This document shows, one piece after another, positions 1 to 12,594 of a DNA stretch of 64,000 nucleotides. Below the pieces are notes generated by a model. That model worked only from the letters and a program-made list of their open reading frames with translations, was not told the origin of the DNA and did no database searches. Location of the stretch: the NCBI GenBank assembly GCA_033439795.1, contig JAUTDP010000010.1, forward strand, positions 558,001 through 622,000, in the 5' to 3' direction. The translations under genes were made by a program, and so were the position numbers. This DNA comes from Sordaria brevicollis. Taxonomy: Eukaryota > Ascomycota > Sordariomycetes > Sordariales > Sordariaceae. Position 1 is the first letter of the stretch; each line of letters begins with the position of its first letter.

Positions 1-704
1 ATGGGGCAACCAATACAAACAAAGTGAAGCTGGTTACTGACTGGACAAAGCATGGCAACATGGGCCGTTGGCAGCCAATACCTATGTCGGCTTATAGGAC
101 AGAGAGCAAGGAGGAGGAGGCATGGACTCAGCATTCACGCACTTGCTTTCAGTCTCCCGTGTGGAATATCAACTGCAAAACGCTGCGATATCAACACAAG
201 CACAACTTGCCAGAATGTTACTCATATCGTTCGTTATCTGGGTGAATCAAAGAAAAGTGACGTCAACCCTGAACTTTTGGACTTTGAGTTCAAGGTTTGG
301 GTGCAGCTCGAGGGGAAGAGGAGATGGAATGGGCGCTACCCCCCAAATGGGCATGGCTTCGATCCGCAGTCCATGTGCTGAAAGCTATGGAGCCAAGGGG
401 CCGCCAAGGGCTGCGCCGACCACCTCCAAGGACTGCCAAGGGGGTCTTGAGCTGGAAAATAAGAAATGGGAAATGTCCAAGAAAGAGGTTGGAATCCTGT
501 TTTGGCTTTTGATGAACTTTCCGCCGGCGGTCTCGTGAATAGAAGTGGTGGGGAGGGTCACAAGGTGTCGTCGGGTTGGTAGTGGTGTTCGTGTTGTTGT
601 CGGTGTTGATTTTGGTGTCGCTGACTGAGCAGCGGAGGAAAATCCCAGAATTGAAGATTTCTGGATGCGGAAGCTGAAAAAGGGCAGGCCATTGGGAGGG
701 CGGT
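1..704. other. Non-coding sequence at the window edge
   Basis: No supportable gene. The open frames here are short, overlap on both strands and lack splice or family signals. Composition is GC-balanced and not RIP-mutated. It probably belongs to the distal upstream region of the 2596 gene or to a neighbour outside the window. Confidence 0.5.
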
Positions 705-1020
705 ATCCAGGTCCGCGCAACGCCCTCCAAAGTCCATTTTAGGCAATTTACTGTGCCACAACAACAATGTCTCTCAACACTTCTATTCCTGAACCTACCA
801 CACTCAATTTAAAAGATAGAATCCCCATTCAAATTCCCAACCTTTGTTTCCATCTATTTTATTCCGATACTTAGCGGAGGAGAGCAAAAAGCCGGGTATT
901 GGGGGCGCTGAGTTTCGTAGAAGGGATTTCCAAAAAGTCACTTTTTGTCCGTGCGGTGGCTAAAGGTGGCACGGAAAATTGCCTAAAATGGACTTTGGAG
1001 GAGGTTGCGCGGACCTGGAT
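705..1020. mobile_element. Candidate miniature inverted-repeat element (55-bp arms)
   Basis: Arms at 705-759 and 966-1020 are reverse complements over 55 bases with four mismatches by hand alignment; the outer ends read atccaggtccgcgcaac and its complement. About 206 unique bases lie between. The total length, terminal inverted repeats and lack of coding potential fit a non-autonomous DNA element (MITE). No target-site duplication is clear: a TA is possible at the left edge, but the right edge reads TG. A hairpin-forming regulatory region is the alternative. The element is not RIP-mutated, as expected for a short or single-copy repeat. Confidence 0.55.
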
Positions 1021-2595
1021 GCACACTCCCGGCCATTGTCCATTGCAACTTGGGATGACAGCTGGGAATATGGGACCAAGTGAGACACCGCCAGCTGGTG
1101 GATCCGAGTTCCCGCCGGGATGTGCATCTGCCATGCTTGCCAAGCCAAGTGTCGGGCACTTGTTCGACTCTGGGTTCACCTTTCCAGGCGCTCCTTCTCC
1201 CGTATGCGGATGGGTCCTAACCCCAAGTTCTGATGCCTGATTGGCCAGAATATGATCTCTCAGCCCGCCTAGCCCCAGCCCAGCAGAGGGAAAGAAGCGG
1301 GCGTTCCGTCCAGAGTGCAGCACCGGGCAGTCCTGGCAGTCCCAGTCCAGCATCGGGGGCGGGCGAGCGAAGGAAGAAAGGACTCCAAAAAGTTGCGGTT
1401 GCAGTCACAGCCCGCCAACAACTGCAACAATCCAATAACATTTCCAAAACCAGAAGCCGGTGCCAGAGTCCAGAGTCCAGATTGGCCGATCCCAGTCTGT
1501 CTGCCCTGAGTTGCCCTGAGTTGCTGACGCTCTCTCACACCCTCGTTTGCACTGCGTAATCATCCGCCTTCCCCTCGCTTCAGTCATTCGCCATTCTCTT
1601 TTTGCTCTTTGTCACTTGCTTTTTTCTTTTTTCCGATTCCCTTTTTGCCATTCTGCCGCCCAAACCTCGCCAACATCATCGACTCGACGAAACCGCCGAC
1701 ATTCGCTTTGGTTCTCCCGACGACTCCTCGATTTTCGAGTTTCCCGACTCTGCCGCCGTTGATGACAAGGACGACGGGATAATCATCAATCGTTCAGCTT
1801 TGACGACAGCACTTCGCACCGTCTGTCCGTCCGCTCGCTTGGACTGATCTAATCGGAGAGGAACACTCGGACATTACCAGGGAAATACACTGAGGGAAGA
1901 TCCGCGTACTTGTCTGCCCAGACAACAACCCCCGGACGGCAAAGGGACCAACTGAATCAGGCACAACCACCATCGTTTCTTCAGCAATCTCGTCGTCATC
2001 ATCATCAATAGCAAACCACCGACAACAACAGAGTCCCGTCAACAACCCGAAAAACCATCGTATTCGTTGCACCGTCGTCCCCTCTCGCTTTTTTACCGAC
2101 CCGGGCGCCAGCAGCCATCTGACATCGGGTGTGACGGTGAGACGAAAGCACCAACAAGCTTTTGCACATCAGCTGTCATTCGACTATACAACCACGGATT
2201 CAGGGACAGGAATTATCAAGGGTCAACATCAGGAAAGGAAGGTGTCAATTGGACAACAACACAATACCAGCAACCATCATTCCGTCTTTTCGATAATTCG
2301 ACTCCTTCGATTTTTGCTCAATTCGCGTACGCCGATTTACACACAGACGAGCGCATTTTCCGGGGCATCTGGTAGAAGGAATTAAGGTCGGGCGGACGTA
2401 ACATTCCATCCGCCGACACACTTTGGGGCGGAGTAAGCCACCATACGGACCAGCGCTGTCGCCGAATCACGACAGCCGACACACCTGAACAAGATATTGT
2501 TTCGAAACAATAACAACACCACACCTCGACGACTTTGTCGTTATTTGCACAAACAGCACAAACCATCGCCTTTCACCCGTAAATAATTCTTCAAA
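1021..2595 (+). promoter_or_regulatory. Presumed promoter and long 5' leader of the CFEM-like gene
   Basis: A pyrimidine-rich stretch at about 1560-1660 (runs of CTTTTT, TTTTTTC) resembles the CT-rich tracts next to fungal transcription starts. If transcription starts there, the leader is about 0.9-1 kb and holds several small upstream ORFs, for example 1602-1847 and 2067-2375. No other gene is supported here. The transcription start is inferred. Confidence 0.35.
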
Positions 2596-3607
2596 ATGGC
2601 TGGTACGTCAAACCTATTGCGCTTGGTTCTTTACGAGCTGCAAGAGCTCTCCACCAAGAGCTCTATCTGAATCCCTGCCACCTCGTTGTTCCTTTGTTTG
2701 CTGCTGTAGCTAACAACACCACTGTATTTTAGCGCCAGTAACCACAATATTTCCAACACAGTCGTTGCCTGCATGCGCAACGGCATGCGGTCCCCTATAC
2801 GATGTCAACGGAGCTTGCGCAACCGCAACAGCCGCTCCCGAAGTTCTTCAGAGCTGCTTCTGTGGTGACGCACGATTAGCTCCGTTCAGTACCGGCACGG
2901 CCGGCGTGTGTGATAACGCTTGTGCGGCTGCTCCCACAGATCTGGCAAGCATTCAGGTACGGAGAAATTACATGTCTTTGGTGGTTCGTATACATTACTA
3001 GTATAGTTTTTGGTACTGACATCATGTCAAACAGGCATGGTACACAGGCTACTGCAATGCCGCTGCGACAACGACTGGCACAGCAGCAACCTCAACAGGT
3101 ACTGCTGTCGGTAGCAAGGATGGAGGTGGAGGCTCCTGGTATGTTCCAATTTCAGTCCTACCCCTTCCAATCTCGAGCTGTCGTCGACGTCCCCTGTCGT
3201 AAAGAAGCAGTCTTTCGTTCGCGCACCACTAGCCGACGTCATGGCATTGCGCTTCTACGGTTCCATCGTATACGTGACCTCGATGAACTCAACTAACACC
3301 CCTACCTTGCAGGGTGGACAACCACTACCAATGGATCATCTTTCTTGTTATCATGGTCGTCGCCATCGTTGGTATCTGGATAGGCGCCTGCTTCTGGCGA
3401 CGGTCCTACCTCCGCAAGCGTGACCGTCGCTACGCGCTCGACAACAACCTTGCCCACACCACTGAGTCCGGCCATGTGGTTCCCAACGACGGAGTGCACG
3501 TTCCTGGAGCGACCATGTTCTCACCTGCGCCCATTACCGAGGCCACCGTGTTTGACGACAAGCCTAAGAAGACGAAGAAGAAGTGGACCGTTAACGAAAG
3601 GACATGA
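2596..3607 (+). CDS. Small CFEM-like cysteine-rich one-pass membrane protein
   Basis: Four exons: 2596-2602, 2733-2956, 3035-3138, 3313-3607, giving 209 aa. Introns have GTACGT, GTACGG and GTATGT donors and AG acceptors, and all junctions keep frame. The start is ATG at 2596 after TCAAA; the first exon is only seven bases. Eight cysteines lie at residues 17, 21, 31, 44, 46, 62, 66 and 84, spaced C-x3-C-x9-C-x12-C-x-C-x15-C-x3-C-x17-C. This is very close to the fungal CFEM pattern, including the Pro-x-Cys opening and Cys-x-Cys centre. A Thr/Ser/Gly-rich stalk (about 85-110) leads to one hydrophobic helix (about 119-140), then a basic RRSYLRKRDRR cluster and a polar tail ending in Lys-rich KKTKKKW. 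There is no cleavable signal peptide; the positive-inside rule puts the cysteine domain outside. CFEM proteins serve in haem uptake, adhesion or surface sensing; the role here is not determined. Confidence 0.85.
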
Positions 3608-5352
3608 GTTATCGCTTCTGGGCCTTGCTTGATTACACTCATCCATCGGATTGAGCGGTTGCTTTTTGTTTGTGACGCTACTGGGCAAAGAAAAACAGGA
3701 CAGACCCGTCTCGTCCTTCGTTGTCCGATAACCCACGCCACCAACATGATGGATCTGTCTTCCGCCCCCGCCGGCGCCGTCATGGCCCATCACCACTTCC
3801 CTACTACCCCTCGCTTCATGTCGAAGGGGACCAGCTTCATTTATCATTTTTAGTCACCATCATCATCCTTTTACTCCTTTTTTTTTGGGTATCACCGTGG
3901 GGGGTCCATGTTACCTGATGTCTGCCTCTGGGCTTCCGACATCCCTTTTCATCTAATCGGCGTTTTTGGCGTATCTTGTTCGCTTAGCATTTTTAGTTTC
4001 CTTATCCGGGGGGGTTGAGGGCTGGAGGCGGAGAAACAACGATGGTCGGGTGTTGGTCAAACTGAATCAGTAGTATCCTACCCACGCATGAGGACTATTG
4101 GCTGTACAAATAGAAGGAGAACACAAAAGAGGGACAAAGAGGAACAAAAATGGGAGGGAGAGAAGGCGGAGGAGCATGAGGCAAAGGATACATACCCCCC
4201 ATCCCATAACCAACCAACCACCAGGCCGGCAGTTTACAAGAAGCCCGATATTCGATCCTTGGGAAATCCAAATAGAGCGGAGGTTTCTATGTCCGAAGTA
4301 AGAGAACTGCAATTTTGGTTCACTCACTTTTGAATTACGTTCGCATGAGCATTATCAAGTTCGCATTCCCCTCTAGGTACTTGATTTTCCTGCCTTTTAA
4401 CGCAAGTTTGATCGCGACAACTCGCTTCAATTCAAGGGCTCAGTTTGTCCATGAAGATGCAAAGGAAACAAACCAAGGAAATATATATGTATTGGGCGGA
4501 GAAATGACCGTAATCCTTATATGCTCCTTCCCGTTCCTATATAAACCAACTCACCCACACACCCATTCATAGAGGTAGCAGGTGTATAATCCATGCTTAC
4601 AACGTACCTATCTCCCAAATCCAATCACATACACAGTAAAGGGTGACCGTTATTCCAACCCCTTTGCTCATACCTACATTTTCTCTCCAGGATGCCGAGA
4701 GGAAAGTAATGGGAATGATATGAAAGTCTAAAGAAAATGGCCAATCTCGTTACGTTCCTCAAGTTCCTTGGACTTTTGGAGCCTCCAAGATTCCAAGATC
4801 CTTGGTACCTTGGCAAAATTCTATAAATGCCGAACGGAACACCCTTGCTGCTGATCACTCAGTGTTTTGGAAGTTCTCCATGTTCCAAATACGGTTGTTG
4901 GTAGATGATAGAATGCCCGTGCGATCGAGTCTCCCTGGGTGTTGCTGGAGGGGTTTGGATTAAGTTCCCGATGGTGACCGCAGAACAACTATGAGATAAG
5001 TGTTCTCTGAAATGGACAATGGTTTGTTGGAGGCATAACTTTATTTCTTTAGGTCATATCTCATATCTCTGTTTTCGTTTCCAAAAGAAAGGCGACCCGT
5101 CTGCCAGGCTCTCTTTGTCTCTGTCCGCCTACCCTTACTGGCAACTTTTCCTTGTCTAGGTTTTAACCAAAGTGTTTAGTAGCAAACGCTCCATCCCATG
5201 TTCTATTATAGTTATTGCATCATTGGTGTGCTGTACGCCTCCTCCTCCTCCTCAGTTTCCGTGCCATTATTGGCATCACGCTCACTTGTCACTGTCGTTG
5301 GAAGCGTAAGCTTCGCGACCAAGTTCGTAGCCTCTTGCACTACCCTCGACAC
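3608..5352. other. Intergenic region between convergent genes
   Basis: Holds the 3' regions of the CFEM-like gene (from the left) and of the debranching enzyme (from the right). Open frames are short and unsupported. A+T rises modestly around 4330-4700. No transposon remnant, RNA gene or repeat was recognised. Confidence 0.6.
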
Positions 5353-8300
5353 CTATCTCAGGGGCAGAGACTGTTTCTCGAGCTTGGCTTGTTCCTCTGC
5401 AGCGTCCATGTACAGGTCGATCAAGCAACCGGCGGACCACGCCTGGGTAGGAGACTGTTAACTGTTAGTATGCCATTCGTACCATTGTGCTTCTGTTGAT
5501 GGGGGTAACTTACCGAGTCGGGGCATTCCTCTCCATTCTTCTGCGTCAACTCCGTAAGTCCAGCCCACGGGCTGCGCTCAATCATCTCCTTGCACCCAAT
5601 CAGTCTCCTGGTGACCTGCTGGAAGGCCTCGGTGCGGCCTTCGGCATCATCGCGGCCACGGCGCATCAAGTCGAACTTGAGCAGAGCGCGAAGGAAGAAA
5701 CCAGTGGGCCACAGCCACTCGGGACCCTGGTGGTAGTTGCGGCCCTTGCTGGTCGCAAAGTCGTCGCTGTCCTCGCTGTTGCGGTAGTACGGCCTGTAGT
5801 TAAGGTCACTGGGATCAAGGGTAGCCATGCCGGTAGGACCGCGGAGAGCAGTGTCGGCCACCCAGAGAGCATGCATGGCGTGCTCAGGAACGAAGAGGTC
5901 GGGGGCGCAGGTCATGGCAATGGGGAAGTTGCAGCGGAGCTGGTAGTCCTCGTACTCCTTGCCGGAGCGGTAGAGATCCTTGTAGATGCCACGGCGGTTG
6001 ATGATCGCTGGGTTGACATCGTACTTGGAGTCCTCCTCGGGGTTGATGGGGACAAAGTAGCATCGCTCAAAGTTCTCCTTGATGAGAGCAGCCCAGTCCT
6101 TCAAGGCAATCTCTGTGCCATCGGCCTTGCGAACGCTGGAGTGCTTGAACTTGCCAGCCTCGTTGAGAGAAGCAACCCACTTCAGGTTGCTGTAGAGCAT
6201 ACCAGTGATCTCGACGGCGGCACCGTCTCTTGGAGTTCCTGGTACACCCTTGGAGCCAGCACGCTCACTCTCACCCATCTTGTCCATCCAGGTACCGCAG
6301 TTGGCCTGGTTGCCGCCGAAGATGAAACCGTTGCTCCAGTCGACCTTGATCTCCTGATTGAAGCCCTCATCGCTCATCTGCATATCCAAGGTGGGGCCGG
6401 CGTTGGCCTCACGGTACTTCATGCCCTCGGCGTGGCGCTGGAAGACTTCCTGAATGATCTCGGCAATGGTGCTTTCCTTGCTGTAGGCACGCCCATCGTT
6501 GACATCGAAGTAAGTATCGTCGTAAGGCAAGAAGCGGCGCTTGACCTTGTCATCGAGGATCGACAGACCATTAGGAACAAGGCGAGTGTAGTCCTGGATG
6601 CACTGCAGGAAGAACCAGACGGAATCTCTGGAGTTGTATCTTGGGTTGTTGCCACTTCCTAGAAGGTTAGGAATCATTCCATGCTTGAGCACGCTAGCAA
6701 AGGCGTGAATGTGCTCCCTGGCCTCTGCGTACCGACCGGTACCGAGGTACAAGCCGCGGAGAGAGATGAACACATCACGACCCCAGCAACGAGCCCATTC
6801 GACAGCAAAGTGAGGCAAACCCGCAGCAAGCGACGGCACAAGTCGGTTGGGATACAGTGACGCCGACTTGACGAGACCGGTCTGCTGAACGCTGACCATG
6901 GCCAAGCTCTGAAGGAACCATTGACCCTTGATGACATTACTGTCCATAAGGGAGATACCGCGCTCGAAGGCCGCAAGGTAGGCAGTGCGGAGCACAAGAC
7001 CGAAGTATCTAGGAAGCAAGAAGCTTGGGATAGGACGGATGGCATCGAAGCGCTCCTTCAGCCACTGAGCAGGCTTCGCCAGGCGGCGATACTCATCCTT
7101 CTTCGAGGCACGCTCAAGTCTTCCGACAATGTAGTCAAGAGCCCACTGGCCGTCACGGAGATGCTGGCACAGAGGGTGCGCGAGGTTGTTGTCCTTGATG
7201 ACATGCTTCAGGATGCTCCACCAACCTTGCAATCCGGCGTACACAATCTTGCCGTGACCAGGGATATCGTAAGTACCATCCTGGCCTTCGCTAGCATCGC
7301 GCTCCTCAGGCTCGCACTTGTACAGAAGAAAGTTGAGGTCGATAAGGTCAAGCTCCTCCATGGCAGCCTTGGCGCCAGAAGTGACGAAGTTGTCCAATCC
7401 GCTCGAGTGCTCAGCCGCTGGGATCCAAGTCTCGAATAGAGCGATACTTCCGGGAGGGAACTTTTCACGGACGGTAATAATGGTGTCTTGGCCCTTCACC
7501 TCCATACGGACACCGGGCAAACCTACCAGACGGCTGGGAAGACCGCGAAGATGCTTCTTGTCGCTCGTAACCTCCTCAACGGCTTCCTTGCTAGCATCAA
7601 CCTCAAGCATCCAGCTGCCAAGATGGCGAGCCTTTGTGCCGGTCAAATGGACAGGGTTGAAAGCGCCGTTACCGTTGCCGTAACCGGGGAAAGCAGTGTG
7701 GGCAATCAGGAAATAGCCCTTCCTTGACTCCTGGTGGACTCTGTGAACGGTGACGTACTCGTCCTCGTGGTGGATATGCGTCTCATCGTAGCCATCCATG
7801 CCCATCAAGGTGTGGATCTGGTTGAGAAGCTTCTTCACACCAGCGATTCCGCCCTTACCCTCGCCCGTCTTGACAGGAGCCTTGGAAGCCTCAGATGTGT
7901 AGAGACGGGTTTCACCGACCAAGTCAACGAGTCTGGGGTAGATCTCGTCGTAGCCCATCACACTGCCGGTAGCGCTAGCGCACATGGCCACCAGGGCTGC
8001 GTTGGGGAGAGTGTCGCGCGCATCGCGCTTCTGAGCAGGGACCTCGTTGTCGTGAGTGCAGTCCATGAAGAGCGCTTGCACAGGAACTGGCCTGATACGG
8101 CGGATGACCTCACGCGTGTAGACGCCATCTCCGTTCGCACCGCTGATTGATGGAGTGCGACCCTCGTTGCTGGTGATTTCGTCGACCTCGAAGCTGCCGA
8201 TGGGACGACCTCCGTGGCGGTGAACCAAACGACTGAGCTCACCAGTGCTCCATGCCTGCATGGCCTCACGGATGAGTGCGCTGATACCAAGACGCTTAAC

Positions 8301-10180
8301 GAAGACGTAGTCCATCTCCTCGGAGCCAGTGAAGAGTTCGGCAACGACATAGAGATCGGGACGAACACGGCGAGCCTCATCGAGGATGTGTTCGGCGACA
8401 TGAAGAGGAGTGGAATGGCAGTTGTCGATACGGAAACCGGCGAAGTACTTGGCGAGCATGCGGGCGTACTTGGTCATATGCTCCCAAAGCCATGGGCTGT
8501 CTTCAGGACCGCTTCCGTAGCGGAGCTTTGTGCAGTCTCCCCAAACGATGACTTCACGACGAAGGTAGACGCGAGAGTTGGGACCGGCATTGTCGACCAG
8601 CGCGTTTCCGCCCCAAACCCATCCATTGTTCGCAAGGACCAGGTCCTCCTTCTTGTGCTTCTTGGTCCTCTCGTTAACTGGGAGACGGGTGAAGTACGTC
8701 TCGATCAAAGGGTTCTCGGCGTTGATGGGTCCGAACTTCGGGCCATGTTCATCAAGTCGGACGTACTTGATGCGGTTGAAGAGCTGCTGTAAGATCTCGG
8801 CAACTTCGTCATCATACTCCTTGTAGAATGGAACGTTCACGATCTCCAGGATATCGACGATTTTGTTCCGGGCCGCTGCCTGATCGGCAGTGTCCTTTGT
8901 CTCCCCTTCGTACCGGCCGAAGATGGCAGACAAGAGAGCCGCAGCGACCTTGGGGTTAGCTCTCCGCCTGAAGCGCTCACCAAGGTAATCCATGTTCAAC
9001 AGACCATGCTGGATCAAGAACTCTGCTTGCTTCTTAGGGGTAGCGGAGTGAAGAGCATCAATACCACCAGCCCCAACGGAACCCTCTGGGAAATCAGTCT
9101 CGTTGGCAACCCAGGACTCGACCGCGGCGTCAGCATCACGCTCCACATCAAGAGCATAGTACTCCCACAGGCGAATCTGAGCAATGACCTCCTTCTTGAT
9201 GGCGTCCATAATCTTGACCAAATCATCGACGTCCTTGAGCTCAGTTGGAAGGCCAAGCTCCTCCAGTCTGGTACCAAGCTCAAGCAGCTTGGTATCAAGA
9301 AGGTAAGCGGACTCAAGCCATGGCGCAGTCGTCAAGTTGTAACCGGCCTCGGGATGGTCCAAGAGCCAATCGCTGTTGTGCGCAGTGTGATTAAGAACAA
9401 TATCCGTCAAGCTGAGCAGGGAGTGGTTCTTCTCCAAGCTCTCCACCATCTTCTGAACATCGGGCTCGCCCGCAGGGAAGCAAGCCGGATCCCAGCCCAG
9501 TTGATCATACAAGCTGTATGGCGAATTTGATGCACCCCGTACCTGCAGTGGTGTGAAGTGAATCATGTTGTAGCCTCGGTCGCTGATTCCCCGTAGATGG
9601 CGTTCCCAGTCTGTTGGGTACTTGCCCATGAACTTGCTGATGATGGAGAAGATGGAGAGCGCCGGAAGTGGCAGCGGCTGCCCGTCCAGCGAGAGCCTGG
9701 GTGCAACATCGATATAGTATAGCGGCGTCTTCTTCTGAGTGGCCTTGGTAACGGTTCCGTCGGCGTTGACGAGGTTGCTGGCCAGATCAGGGAGCTCAGC
9801 ATATGTGGTGTAAAAGGCATACGCGCCAGCTTCGTAAATCGGAATGGAAATCTCGAGCGTGCGGTTGAAGTCAGGGACAAGCCTGTAACAATCGTTCCTT
9901 GTTAGCCACGGTTTCCGGTATTTTACACATTTCATCTGATAAAAATAGGGGGTGGGTTTGTTTACTTGAACTCGCGGAACTTGTTCCGCTGGAACTGCTG
10001 GCCGTGCTCAGGGATGTTCACCCACAAGCTGCCATGGCTGCAGATGCTGGAAGTGCCCTCGATGGCAAAGCGGATGGTTACTGGATCTTTCGACTTGGGC
10101 GCGATGTAGATGTACTCGCCCGGCACGTCAGGCGAGCCATCATCCTTGAGCGGCAACAGGTAAACTTCGTTGGAAACCAT
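5353..10180 (-). CDS. gdn: Glycogen debranching enzyme (4-alpha-glucanotransferase / amylo-alpha-1,6-glucosidase)
   Basis: Cytosolic bifunctional enzyme that shifts maltotriosyl units and then hydrolyses the remaining alpha-1,6 branch glucose of glycogen. Three exons on the minus strand: 10180-9966, 9882-5514 and 5442-5353, joined in frame to 1557 aa (yeast Gdb1 is about 1536). Both introns have GT/AG ends, and the second has an ACTAAC branch site. The 30-codon last exon restores the family C-terminus, AWSAGCLIDLY. Transferase motifs in order: LTDIVLNHT, FRIDNCHSTP (Asp near 557), VVAELFTGSEEMD (Glu near 586), MDCTHDNEVP (Asp near 683). Glucosidase motifs: CWGRDVFIS, NCGTWMDKMGES (Asp near 1269), GPEWLWPTGF (Glu near 1459). 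ATG 10180 (ACAATGG) gives an N-terminus of family length; ATG 10195 is an in-frame alternative five codons upstream. Long opposite-strand frames, such as 5487-6662, are shadows. Confidence 0.97.
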
Positions 10181-12338
10181 TGTTCTGGGGATCATGTTGG
10201 AGAAAGGAGGGCGGGGTCGGAGGGAGCTCCTCACGACCTTTTAGTACTGGGGAGGGTAGCTTTGGAAGTGCTGGCGTGTCGGTGAGGCGCTAGGCTCTAG
10301 CGTAGCAGGCGGTGATGTAGCTTGGTGCTAGGCGGTCCAGAGAGGAGCCAAAAACTTGTTACGGATCAACACGGTGGGATCCCAAGTATATCTGCCTGAT
10401 CAGCAAGAAAGTTAGAACAGTTCCACCCTATCAACGACGTCCTTAGGGAGCAGCGGAAGCTGTAGTGGCGATTCCCGTAACGGTTGCAACGCTGGAAAAG
10501 CACGAGGAATCAGGGATGGCGCTGGTCTTACATATACGGTTGTTGGTCTCCAGACAGGTAAGAAGTAGACAGCAGAGACAGACAAGAGAGGGTGAGAGAG
10601 CTCGACAAAACAAAACCAAGCAACGTGGCTCCAACAAAAGCAAAGGGGGGGCCAGAGGGATTATGTACGAAAATGTAGGCGACGGCTCGTTCAAAAGAAA
10701 ACCAAATCGTGATATCGTAGGTATGGGGCCCGTATGGTTTGGCTGTGATAGGACCGAAGGCGGACAATAGCTTCCAGACTGGGGCGTGACTGGAGCAACT
10801 TGGCTGGCGGACGAGCTTACAACCAAGGTTTGGCTTCTAGCTCGACGAATCTTGCCAGGGGGGGAAATACCGAACGGCAGTCTAGAGCAGCTGGGACCCG
10901 TCAGAAAACAAGCAAAACGCAACAACGACAACACTGGCGATACCACCCCAAGCGACGACCCGTGTTCAACACCACCTCGGACCTGGGCCAGCAACTCCAG
11001 CTGGTGGTGCCGTGGTGACAAGGGATATGGAGTGAGTGAGCTGACGGGGCCGGAGGTCGTGAGAGAGCACAGCACGTCAAGACGATGCCAAGAGCGGGCT
11101 CGGTCCACACCTATCAACTACTTTGTGCAATGATGGCTGGAAATGCAAGAGTGACCGCGTATTTGACTGCTGCAAGTTGCTGCGACTTTTGAAGAATGGA
11201 GAAAAAGACGAGAGATGGGGGTCGTGGGTGATGAGGTGGACGATTAATTTGCATGCGGGAAGGAACCTCGAGGTGTTGTGCGCTTTCCTTTATCTCTGTC
11301 ATATTTCACATTGTTCACAGAAAGGGAAAGAGGGCTCCCGTCAGATTGGATCATGATCTCCAGTCCGAGTCGATGTCCAAGTCATGAGCGTTCCTTCCTC
11401 CGAGACCCTGACCTGAGATTTGCCTTTCACATCGTTGGTTTCAAGCCGGCGATTAAAACACGCCTTGACAATTTTGACAGTCTGTGCCTGAAGATCCTTG
11501 ACTCGTCGCAACATTGCTTGGCCAGTTCCAACCATTCAAATTGCGAGAGCGGGCGGTGAGCTCCTTGGTCCGATCATGGCACCCAACGGCCGGTTTTCAG
11601 CTTTATGCGAAAGATGCTCCCCTGTCTTGAATCGCAATATGATTCCGTTGACTCTCTTTCTTTCTGTGTCTGTCTGGACCGACACGAGAGGATGGATGCT
11701 GACCGCAAAGAGAAGCGGGCCGCCTCCAACTGCGATGACGATATCAACCAGTAGGAGCTAGATGGATTTGGGTTTAGGCTTGTTGGTAGTACCATGTCTG
11801 TCGACCTAATTTTGGGTCTGGCTAGAGTGAGTTGGTAAGAATTGGAGAAGGGCATTGTCCTGGTCAACAGTCAACACATCCCCTCGATATCGCGAGAGGT
11901 GTGGTGTTGAAGGTTCCATAAGGTAACTTTAAAGTTGCTGGCACAGGTATCATCCATCACTTTGAGATTCTGGACTCCCCGACTGCAGAAATTTCTGCTG
12001 TGATCGCTTCATCGACACAGAGATCGGCAGCTTCCAAACCAGTGGGATGTGCAAACGCTGTCTTGGGGAAGGAAGTGAGGGGTGGCATTGGGCTGCCCCG
12101 CGCCGACTCAATATCCCTGTCCAATGACATCACCGTTCAGTCCGCGCCCAAAGCTCCTAAAGGCTCCAAAGCTCCCCCGTCCCCCGTGGCTCCACAGAAA
12201 ATCTGACATGCGCACAGACCATCCGCAACTCAACGCAATCCGGAAGGTGACGGCATCGGATGACAGCCCAGCTGCCAGCAGGACCCCCAGTCGTCGACCA
12301 TCACCGACGGGATCGGCGCCTCTATCGACCCCTTGCTT
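10181..12338 (-). promoter_or_regulatory. Upstream region of the debranching enzyme gene
   Basis: About 2.2 kb of GC-balanced sequence without a supportable gene. It contains the gdn promoter and leader. Splice-like signals on the minus strand near 10400-10550 (GTAAGACC; GTTCTAACTTTC followed by CAG) suggest an intron in the 5' leader, but this is inference. The copia insertion at 12344 separates this half of the divergent intergenic region from the glycerol-3-phosphate dehydrogenase side. Confidence 0.4.
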
Positions 12339-12343
12339 ACTTG
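12339..12343. repeat. Left target-site duplication (ACTTG) of the copia element
   Basis: The five bases before the left LTR are ACTTG and recur exactly after the right LTR at 17891-17895. This confirms the element borders and a single integration event. Confidence 0.9.
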
Positions 12344-12537
12344 TGTCAGATTGTATAGGAGAATTGATTGATTCTGTATATCTGTGTGTAACTATGGAGA
12401 ATAGGATTCTGGAGCTCTAGTCGGGGGAGTTGGGGGTATCCCTTATTTACTAAAACCTTTTGGGTAACTGGTAATATTAACCAATTATATATTGGTCTAT
12501 ACTATTTTAGCTTAGAATATTACCTTAGAATTTAATA
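12344..12537 (-). repeat. Left LTR (3' LTR) of the copia element
   Basis: 194 bp beginning TGTCAG and ending TAATA (a RIP form of TGACA). It aligns without gaps to 17697-17890. The outer part (12344 to about 12430) is nearly unmutated; the inner part is strongly C-to-T/G-to-A mutated. Confidence 0.92.
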
Positions 12538-12594
12538 TACCCCTTTATTCGAAGACCGTTTTGATTACCCTTTTAGGGTCGAGAATAAAGCTAT

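Noticed and set aside
1502..1521. Short tandem GCCCTGAGTT duplication
   Set aside because: Two 10-base copies only; likely slippage, with no sign of function.
5487..6662. 391-codon plus-strand frame across the debranching enzyme
   Set aside because: Antisense shadow of a strongly conserved gene; Val/Leu/Ala-rich translation with no family resemblance.
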